DNA of 64,000 nucleotides, from the NCBI GenBank assembly GCA_011109175.1, contig RDEW01000002.1, positions 2,148,997-2,212,996 on the forward strand, given 5' to 3'. Made by a program: the position numbers and the translations under genes. Below, piece after piece: positions 56,087 through 64,000 of this stretch. Each line of letters opens with the position of its first letter. Position 1 is the stretch's first letter. The DNA comes from Dicyema japonicum (lineage: Eukaryota > Dicyemida > Rhombozoa > Dicyemidae). The notes below the pieces were generated by a model. It was not told where the DNA came from and made no database searches. It was given only the letters and a program-made list of their open reading frames with translations.

Positions 56087-56830
56087 ATGAAGACAATAAC
56101 CACTCAAGAAATTCAACTGGCCTGTATAAGACTTAAGAATGACAAAGCCCTGGTCCAGACTGACTCAAAGGAAGGATCAACAAGAAAACCGAAGGATCTA
56201 TCTATCAACATACCAGTGGCTTTCAAAATTTTTCAAAATAACAATGGGGACCCCACGAGGAAACCCCCTATATTACTTGTAATTTATCTGGAATCGATAC
56301 TCAGAGATCTGAAGCCTCAAAGGAGAATGGACGTTGTAGCTTATGCGGACGATGTTGACTTAGTATCGACAAGCACTCACCCGATTGATAAGAGTTATGC
56401 AGCAAGGACTGTCTGAATGGTTTCTTACATTAGACATGGATAAAACGGAGGTGAGCGAACTCAAAAGAGAGGAATCAAGGACTAACGAAATCTGGTGCAA
56501 GACTAACAAGTTAGACAGGCTCCTAGGAGAGCATGAAGACATTGCGATGAGAAAGACGACTGCAAATGAAGCATTGCAAAAAATGAAAAAATGCTTGATT
56601 TTATAAAAAAGGCTGAATACGTAAACGAGAATACGCTTGTACAATGCGTTGGTCAAGCTTGTGTTGCTTTGCAACGAGAGCACCTGGGCCTGTTCAGAGA
56701 CCGACTCAAAGTTGGACTCGTCCCACCGAATGCAATTGAGGAAACGATGTCGTTCCGTACATGAACATCGAACAGAACTATGTACGAGAGAACGAAGTAT
56801 AAAATTTTTATTGAAAATGAAAAATTAAAA
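56087..56830 (+). mobile_element. LINE reverse-transcriptase C-terminal half, decayed
   Basis: Plus strand: GDPTRKPPILLVIYLESILR, then VVAYADDVDLVSTST, the catalytic motif C in the YADDVDL form, at about 56340-56370. After a frame change come GLSEWFLTLDMDKTEVSELK, LDRLLGEHEDIAMRKTTAN and LYNALVKLVLLCNESTWACS, then HRMQLRKRC. The sequence between the catalytic site and the terminal tryptophan block differs from the other copies, so it is a separate LINE lineage. Motif A is not recovered. Confidence 0.8.
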
Positions 56831-57857
56831 AATTGAATTTATTGACATAAAATTAATTTTTGATTTAATAATATTTTTAAACAATTTTAATTTGACTTTA
56901 GTGACTATCGAATCCGAAAGATGGAGTTTTCAGCGAAGGTCAATTCTCGTCAAACAGAACCCATCCATGAGGCGACGAGTCCTTCTGACACGACACAGTA
57001 GTTGAAAGAGATATTCCTACTTTCCCCTTGAAAAATCCTCTGGTGAAGATCATTATGAAAAACTCTTCCGTCTAAGATGAAGTGATGTCCGGTGACTGTA
57101 TGACGTGTGATGAAAATGGAATAAGACGAACCTACTTCTCCATCTTTTTCTCAAGTGGAAACCATTTATAGACTATTGGAGGGTGGATTGGTTGTCACAA
57201 GCAGATGTTCTCCCTTGGATTAATTAGTTATGACTGTTTGTGCTTGGCTTACCAAAGATTGTAAGCCTGGGGTTAATAAATAAAATAGATCGACCTACTT
57301 ATCACTAATAATGGAGCTTCTTTTGGCATATTTTCAGAGTGGACTTAGGGCTCAAGTGAACGTGGTTATAGAAGACCGTGGTTACCAACTTAGTAGTTGA
57401 CTACCTTCCTCCATCATAATGGATCGCCAATTTCTTCAAGTAGTCGGAGAGATCGGATTATGAGCCCTTTGCCAATTACACAAGTAGGTTAGTGTAAGAC
57501 CATATCCTGGGACCGGCAGTATTACCATAAGTGATCCCCAACACTAAAGTCGGCTTTTTCAACAACTTTAAAGAATTTAATCCACAATATCGAGGACTTA
57601 GAAAAAAGGCACAACGTGTCCACTTAATGACCTTCAAACATAGCCGTCTTATCGAAGCACTAACTATTTCCTAAAACACAACAACGACTGCATACCAAAA
57701 TTCCAATCTTGTAACATTTATCCACAAACATACCATTGCAATCATTATATAACACCACAGCTATCCACAGATACACCATTACGATCATAACTACAGCCAC
57801 CCCCACAACAAAACCCCCCATAATAGAGAATACACTCAAAGCATTAGTCAAAAACAA
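56831..57857. other. Spacer with possible SINE-like 3' end near 57290
   Basis: CCTGGGGTTAATAAATAAA at 57266-57284 resembles the 3' terminus of the SINE-like family, but the preceding 180 bp are not alignable by eye. The 57660-57857 stretch is probably the 3'UTR of MO25. Confidence 0.4.
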
Positions 57858-58988
57858 TCAACTACGTAAAAGTTTGATTTTCTTAATCAAGTAATTACGT
57901 TCATCAACAAAGGGCTCATCATCCGATCTCTCCGACTGAAATTTGTCCAAAAACAATATCAACTTATCCCTATTTTGCAACAAAATATCATGCACTGGCT
58001 TAGCCATGTCCTCGTTCAATACAAATAGCTGCAATTCACCCAACCACTACCTTAAACAACTGGAAAGCCTGAAACGCCACATTCTTTCCTTCCAAGCTCA
58101 GGTGCCTCATTACAAGCTTCAGATTCTCAGCACAGTTCACAAATCTCTTCGAAACCGGCAAATACTCCCGAAACAAGAACAACTCGTAGATGAACTACCA
58201 TACCACCACCAGATACCTTCAAAATGTGCAACTTGTGAAGATAGTTCAAATCAAGAAGCTCAACGATCGTCTTGGCGAAGAATAGGTCGTAGTTATTCTG
58301 CAGAAATTGTGACCCCAACTGCTTGTGAGTCGTGAATATCATCCAAACTAAGACCACCTATACCTTTAGGGTCGCATGGGCGTTCATCATGAGAGACACG
58401 TCACTGTTCTTTGAATATTCAAGGAGGTCAAATATAAGTTCATTGCACACGTGTCTAGCCAGTGACTCGTGCTTGAGGAACTCTTGCATTAACTGATACG
58501 AGGTCTGTGCCACGTCGGCTACTCCGTGTCTAAGATTAGTGGTGGCATACCCTCCTATCAGTATGTGAATATCTCCGGCTTCTTCTCGAGGTACTCAACG
58601 GCAGGGATTCTTCCCCCGACTTGGCGGGACATTATTTTGGCAGTTATTATTACCACGTCCTTTCGGGCCTCGACATATTATTAAGTGGAACCTCGAATTC
58701 TATGTACTTAAGGTTCTTTATAAAGAGCTCTATTAAATGCTGGAAAAGGAACTCTGTCGTGATCTGAACAACTACTTCGGAGACCACGGGAACTGAAGAA
58801 TCACGTGAACCCAAGAGAAGAGTTTTTATGGTTTGTAGCTGTTTGGTTAGATCTTCAGAAATCTATGGATTTGGGATAAATTCTGCCTTTTCTACTCGTC
58901 TGGGTTCCTTTTCGAAGGATATGAGAATGGTTGCCAAATTCTTCACAATTTCATATGGAGTCTTTGATGATTTGCCGAAGAAAGGCAT
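57858..58988 (-). CDS. CAB39: MO25/CAB39, scaffold of the LKB1-STRAD kinase complex
   Basis: MO25 is an armadillo-like helical-repeat adaptor that activates LKB1 with STRAD and also STE20-type kinases in the cytoplasm. The start MPFFGKSSKTPYEIVKNL is nearly the family N-terminus. A 33-nt intron follows, then ISEDLTKQLQTIKTLLLGSR. Later exons contain LGSQFLQNNYDLFFAK, then ELFLFREYLPVSKRFVNCAE, NLKLVMRHLSLEGKNVAFQA, FQLFK, a 22-nt intron, and the C-terminal LFVLNEDMAKPVHDILLQNR, then KLILFLDKFQSERSDDEPF. These match CAB39 segments LSAEFLEQHYDRFF, ENLKLMMNLL and the DILLKNQTKLIEFLSKFQ tail. The middle exons (58.35-58.75 kb) were only partly read; the frame breaks there are consistent with tiny introns. 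Confidence 0.92.
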
Positions 58989-59892
58989 GCCCCTAAATTA
59001 TGTGTCACACAACAAACCAATTAATTTAAAATGATTTAAATAATACTTTATTAATCTATAGATTTCAATAATATTATTTAAATAAATAAATGAATAATAA
59101 ATTATTATTTAAAATACTGATACAGGTTATATTGGAAATTTCATTGGCCCATGTGAGCGAGTATAAAAACGTTGATGTATTCAATACACACAAAAAATGA
59201 ATGACATGTTGTTGATTTAATTTTTCATTCATTTTCAATACACACAATGTTACATATGGCTGCATTGGTGGGTGACTGATGGTTGAACTTGCTGGCTTAT
59301 AAGGGGATTTATGAGCGAGCTTAATGGAGGTTATGGATAAGATGAATTTGGGGAGTATAGGGGACAAATCCCTCGGAATATACAGGCTTTTAACGTTTAG
59401 TATATGAGTACTCGGACCACGAGACTAGAACCTTACAGTTCGTATAAGGACGCTTTAGTTATGAAAATCGAGCACCCGATCTCTCCAAAGTCTCATTTCA
59501 CGAGAAAGAGGACGAGGGACCTATTGACTATGTGCTACTCCATTCAACCTAGTGACGATCGACTAAGTCAGCAATCATTCAACTGGGTGCTTTATTGGCA
59601 GCAATGTTTGAGATAGGTCGTGGTTACGACTATCGTCTGTGGTATTTGAGATTGACCAGCTCCAACTTTTCTCTTCCTACCAGATTCAGTCCCGAGGGGT
59701 GAATAATTACATTTTCTAAGAATAAACATGCGTTAGCTGCGTCATACCATAACAGCCAGCCAGAGACAAATATTCTCTCATATGATTGATAATCACTCTA
59801 GTTATATGACAATGCTCCAACAGTTCGATTCCCCCACAGATTACTTGGTCCGGTTTTCTTACCTCTGTTATTGGTCCTCCCTCGTTCTAATA
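58989..59892. other. AT-rich spacer with a short direct repeat
   Basis: CAATACACACAA occurs at about 59182 and 59238. A plus-strand open frame (59404-59616) has no known family. No gene is recognised. Confidence 0.5.
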
Positions 59893-60050
59893 GAATGGCG
59901 CCATGTGATTCACGTGCATAAAATGACAATAGAAGGGATCATTAGCTCTTTCCATCACTCAAAAGGGTACCCACAAAAGCAAGGACATGATTTTTTCTTT
60001 TGGATGTTTCATAGCACGTGCACTCTTTTGACTCCCAATCGGAAATAATG
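59893..60050 (+). mobile_element. SINE-like element, weakly conserved copy
   Basis: Begins AATGGCGCCATGTGATTCAC and continues with GGGATCATTAGCTCTTTCCA, matching the order GGCGCCATGTG ... GGATCATTTGCTC of the family. The 3' half is lost or too diverged. Confidence 0.4.
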
Positions 60051-61679
60051 TTCAAGACTTAAAGTCATTGGAGATCTAGTTTATGTAAAAAGGATTATTT
60101 TTTCTACTCTTCAATGACACTCAATGATGGTAACTGGACTGTTCCCTCTTAGTTTCATTCACGACGATGCCAAGTAGAAAGCAGCGCTGGAACTCTTCCT
60201 CCGGCCAACTTATCCTTCTTAAAGAAATTTGACTTAATCTTCCTCTTTGTATAAGGATTTACTAGGGGGTCCCCCCAAATACAACCAAGATGCAATGAAC
60301 GGCCAAGAATAATAATCCCATTCGTTCTGAGTGAAGATCTTTAAGGAATATAACCTTAATGAACTACACAAAATGCCAACACTCTGAAACAAATGAAGGA
60401 GACTTTTAGTACCCGAAAGAGGATGAGTTAATTAATGACTAATTAATGTATAACTAGTTCCCCGGTTATATCCCCAGTTTTCAGAACCTCTCCAGTAAGG
60501 AACAAAGATCATTTTTAAATACCGACTACTGGTGTCTCCCAGATGAATGCAAATCGATGGTTACACTAATGTTGGACAATATTACTAAATGATTGAATAA
60601 TAATTAATATAAAAGTGTTACTCAGTCCATTCATCAATAAAAGTTTCACTGGAATACAAAAAATTGGACATAACCTGAAAACATAATTACAAGGCAAATT
60701 CATAAATATTTTCTTTGTTTACACTTCATAATCATAAACACAGACACTCTTATTGGGATATTGTCATATTATCATTCAAGGAAACAAAGAGTCGGATTTT
60801 CAACTATTTTTAAAGTCCGGCTTGTGTCCCTGATATTTTAGCCACTTAATTCGCGACCTTTCGACGTCTCTCTTTAAATTTTACGTGATTTTTGGATTTT
60901 AATTATTATTGACTAGAATCGGGCTAACAAACATATCTTGTGTGGAAATAAGTTTATCAAGACTCAAGCTAATGATCTCTACATCATCAGAAATAATCAT
61001 GTTTTTGTGATATCGATTGTCTATAATCGAAAAAAGTTGTACTTCTCATAATTTTTCTTTGAGTTATCTCAAAGAATCACAAATTTGTAATACATAATCT
61101 CCAATAATTGATTCTACATATTTCAGAACCAAGCATGTTCTTGCCTACGATTCAGAACTTTGACACTTATTATTGAAAACACCTATTTTTCGAATCTCTC
61201 GGAATTACGGGCTGAAAACAATCCCTCCATACTCTCACGTGCTTCTAACTAACACTTTTAATATTCCAAATAACCTTTGAGTTAATTTTAATCTTATTTT
61301 AATTTCTCAAGTCTTTACGTCGTAGTACCTGAATTAGTGAATTTGTGTTTGTCAAGTATTCATATTCTTGTCGGACTATAAATAGACAGGGATTATCAAG
61401 GTTTGTTGTTCCCACACTAAAATCTGACTTCGATATTCACTTGAACATCAATTGAACTCTGGTAGAATTTAAATTCTCTTAATTTGCTGAAATTAGTTTT
61501 TCAACCAATATTAGATCTGTCAATCAACATAGATTTCTGTCCACCTCGTGGTTACTAAGTCGGATGATGTCGCTGGTGAGCTTTGATACAGAGAAGCATT
61601 AGATGGACCAATGTCTGCACTGGAGGAGTTTGGAATCGCCTGCCTTTAGGAGGGACAAGAAAATTATTATTTATTTAAC
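60051..61679. other. AT-rich region without recognised feature
   Basis: Low GC, many A/T runs, only very short open frames on both strands, nothing nameable. Confidence 0.5.
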
Positions 61680-62020
61680 ATCCCAAGACCACGGTAAAAT
61701 CAAACTAATTATCACGTGATCCCGATGCGTTCCATTAGAGACTTCATCTTGTCCCGGTTTTCCTCCCTCGTGTGCATGGTCGTACTGGATGACTGACTTA
61801 ATTTACGGGTCGTATTCCCGCATTCTTGAGTCTAGTCGCATAAGGCCTTTAGAGGAGTCGGTCCGGTTCAATGTTCCCCACATTTCCAACGCTCCGTTAC
61901 TCTGAAAACCCTTTTTTGAATTTCCTGATCTTCGTCATATTTTTCCAAGACATGGAAGGTCCACAAGGCGCATGCATATGTGTACTGTCAGTACACGTTC
62001 ATCAGGACCATTGTTGGTTA
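61680..62020 (-). mobile_element. LINE 3' end (Gly-Ile-Thr-stop family)
   Basis: The minus strand reads TYACALWTFHVLEKYDEDQE near 61.9-62.0 kb, the C-terminal tyrosine/tryptophan block of LINE reverse transcriptases. After frame loss it reads TREENRDKMKSLMERIGIT and stops near 61711. The 3'UTR TCTTGGGATGTTAAATAAAT matches that of the 14.15-kb copy. Confidence 0.7.
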
Positions 62021-62269
62021 TATCCTTAATAGCTAAATCGTATAATCAAGTGAATTTTTTAGTGAAATGCTACAGAGGGGGATATGATAAGAGATGAGTG
62101 TCCTATGGTTTCTCGTCTTTTCTCTCTTGAACTTTGTTTCATTCCACTTACTCAGCTCTCGCCAAGGAGGAAACCTTGTGATCCTCGACAACCACGAATC
62201 CTATTTTCGGCATAGGTGATCCCTTTCATACCCACCACACCCATTAAATCCACGTACGTCTTCGAACAT

Positions 62270-62550
62270 GATTTTGTTTGGTTCAAGGGAAGCTTGATAC
62301 CTGCTTTAGATCTCGCTTGGACAGTCTCCATAACAGCACCATGTGTGGAAGAGCTATTTTGTCTTTTTATTTTGGGTCAGAGAGTATCCCTGACATCATG
62401 AGGACCACTACATCGGATGCATCTTTAGGTGTTCCAACAGAATCGGACAGTGTGGCCATATCTCTGACAATAATAGCATCTAATCAGGGGATTCCTGGCC
62501 CACTTACAGAGATTCTCTCCCATCCATTTGAGACTAACGAAACGAACGAA
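62270..62550 (-). mobile_element. LINE ORF1/gag-like zinc-knuckle fragment
   Basis: The minus strand reads PLIRCYYCQRYGHTVRFCWN, a perfect C-x2-C-x4-H-x4-C knuckle. After an in-frame stop it reads RCIRCSGPHDVRDTL, a second knuckle that has lost its last cysteine. Tandem knuckles with the 'QRYGHT' spacing are typical of the ORF1 protein of jockey-like LINEs, which binds nucleic acid. No full ORF1 survives. Confidence 0.65.
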
Positions 62551-63480
62551 AGATAGAGTTTTCCCCTTGAACAAAATAGTTTTTTTCTAACAGGAGTATC
62601 CCCATCCGGCTGTAAAACTCACTGTTTGAACAATCCGCAAATGTTGTATTTCGAAATGTTCTTTATGTTTGGATGACTTTTCCCTCTGACTAGTAATTGG
62701 TCTATCTTCGAAGGCTTGGTTTTACTTGGCGGCATGTCATGGGGTTCTTTCCGTGCTATCACTTTTTGTAATTTTCCTAGCGAATCAACTCAATATATAA
62801 AAAAACTAAATTTTAGAAAAAAAGACAAAGAATGATATCGTGGAACCAATATTTTAGAAAAATCAATACAGTTCTTTTGCTAGACTATAAAATAAAGTCG
62901 ACGTACATGAATGTCTAAATTGCTCCATTACGGATGAAACCATTGTCTCCTCTTCCAAAATGACTAATGAATATCACAGAATAAAGAAATATCGGAAATC
63001 CGAACAAGCGAGCCCAAATTCCACCCCAAATCTAAAAGAGTGGGTTCATTTCTGCTGTCCCTGTAACTCTATGCAAACCCCAAAAACAAAACCTATTTTT
63101 TGTGCCTGTTACAGTTTATCAAAAGACTAAGTGAAGTCAATGGAACACAGCTAAAATCTTACGAATACATTTTATGAAGTGATTATTATAAAAAGATTAG
63201 TAGTTAACTAAAATGTTATCTTATAACCTATTTTGCTAATTTTGTCTGATAAAAGTCCTTATGCTATTTTCAAATCAGAAAATTACAATTATCCAGCTGA
63301 GAAGATGGAATGACAGTTTTCCTTGACAACTGCCAGAGAAATCCTTTGGAACAACAAATCATCCCACTTGATCAAATACTGTATTCAACTTATGCAATTT
63401 CTCCACTAGACTTCCATAAATTATGTCAGAGTGGCCTTATTATTTTTTCGATTTTTCGTGATTGTTCAATGAATTTCCAT
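62551..63480. other. AT-rich region without recognised feature
   Basis: No gene, RNA or repeat boundary recognised apart from the tail region of the following LINE. Confidence 0.5.
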
Positions 63481-64000
63481 TCTTAATTCATATTTTTTAA
63501 ATTATTATTTTTTTAACAATTAAACAAATGTCAGTTGAGGAAGCCTGCTGCGTGGATTGCGAACGAGTTCCCTCGGAGTATGGCTATTCCAATCTTTTGT
63601 CTTAGCAATAACCCTTCTCGTTGATCCCTTTTCTTTCTGGCAAGCAATTCTCCGAGTTCTCGCAAGAACCCAGCCGTCATTGGATCAACGGCTTCCGATG
63701 ATTCGGTCGCAACAGGAGTAAATCGGTAGCGATCCCCGAGGTAAGAATATTTCTTGATTTTTAAATTCTCCGCAGTCGAAGCAGCTGCTCCAGGTGTCTG
63801 AACCGATATGAAAATATTCGTGCTTGAGAACGTGTCTACAAAAGTTGCGTCTCAGACCAAAGATCTTCCAGACGTGAAGGGGAAAAGAGTCATCCCGTCA
63901 GGTCTCTTTCCATCTCCTCGATCAAGACCCACTGGTTCAACCTGTGCTGGGAAGCATGTAGCCTTCAGAACTCTGACGATCACATCGTTCAGAGCAGCAT
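63481..64000 (-). mobile_element. LINE C-terminal domain and 3' end, running off the window
   Basis: The minus strand encodes, up to the stop at 63531-63533: VEPVGLDRGDGKRPDGMTLF, then TSGRSLV, an in-frame TGA (63852-63854), DATFVDTF, then GAAASTAENLKIKKYSYLGD, RYRFTPVATESSEAVDPM and IGIAILRGNSFAIHAAGFLN. This matches the conserved C-terminal segment found after the reverse transcriptase in a widespread group of invertebrate retroelements. The PDG followed some 15 residues later by an acidic residue is reminiscent of the P-D-x(12-14)-D core of R2/CRE-type restriction-like endonucleases; that link is inference. Bases 63509-63576 are identical, inverted, to 4651-4718. The rest of the element lies beyond the window. 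Confidence 0.78.

Noticed and set aside
57660..57857. Hydrophobic 65-codon minus-strand frame after CAB39
   Set aside because: It begins with TTG rather than ATG, is made of imperfect internal repeats, and directly follows the CAB39 stop; most likely 3'UTR.
59815..59842. B-box-like GTTCGATTCC
   Set aside because: No matching A box or cloverleaf upstream at the required distance.
1..64000. CRISPR arrays, prokaryotic operons or bacterial contamination
   Set aside because: No regularly spaced short repeats with unique spacers. All identified genes are eukaryotic, with spliceosomal introns.

Overview
This 64-kb window is nuclear DNA of a small-genome animal. Homology-anchored exons are joined by GT-AG introns of only about 21-38 nt, mostly 22-27 nt. 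I infer those introns by matching reading frames to known families. There is a cadherin-type adhesion gene (metazoan) and an axonemal outer-arm dynein heavy chain (ciliated animal). Introns this short are known from dicyemid mesozoans, so a dicyemid such as Dicyema is my best guess; an orthonectid or another reduced lophotrochozoan is not excluded. A run of 685 N (14995-15679) marks an assembly gap inside a gene.

Host genes in order: WDR3/Utp12 ribosome-biogenesis protein (925-4042, -); short cadherin-like membrane protein (10502-11992, +); EST1/SMG7-like nonsense-mediated-decay factor (14593-16584, -, across the gap); DLAT, the pyruvate dehydrogenase E2 (19995-21543, +); STEEP1/CXorf56 homologue (22788-23375, +); outer-arm axonemal dynein heavy chain of the DNAH9/11/17 type (24359-39334, -); SWSAP1-like RecA-fold candidate (39976-40646, +), overlapping by a few bases the tail of FOXRED1 (40640-42263, -); GLUT-family sugar transporter (46328-47927, -); HELQ helicase (48559-51313, -); USP10-like deubiquitinase (53930-55041, -); MO25/CAB39 scaffold (57858-58988, -). 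They are unrelated housekeeping or ciliary genes with no operon logic. The genes are compact and the space between them is full of transposon debris.

Mobile DNA: (1) several decayed non-LTR retrotransposons with reverse-transcriptase motifs, one subset sharing a C-terminal Gly-Ile-Thr-stop ending; (2) a second LINE family with a conserved C-terminal domain (63.5-64.0 kb, 17.25-17.57 kb), including a 90-bp 5'-truncated copy at 4651-4740 with its target-site duplication intact; (3) an APE-type LINE at 17.6-19.9 kb with a 2A-like N-terminal motif; (4) a SINE-like non-autonomous family of about 0.2-0.3 kb, one copy flanked by a perfect 14-bp duplication; (5) a 617-bp hAT-type non-autonomous DNA transposon at 52980-53596 with matching termini and a perfect 8-bp target duplication; (6) a BED zinc-finger remnant of a hAT transposase at 17.05-17.25 kb.

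The long gene-poor stretches (4-10.4 kb, 42.3-46.3 kb, 59-63.5 kb) hold repeats, a degenerate 24-codon tandem repeat (5.39-5.75 kb) and AT-rich sequence in which I see nothing else. I found no rRNA, convincing tRNA, CRISPR array or prokaryotic operon. The most unusual items are the insertion footprints, the ultra-short introns and the LINE/SINE families; I cannot point to a wholly new biochemical system.
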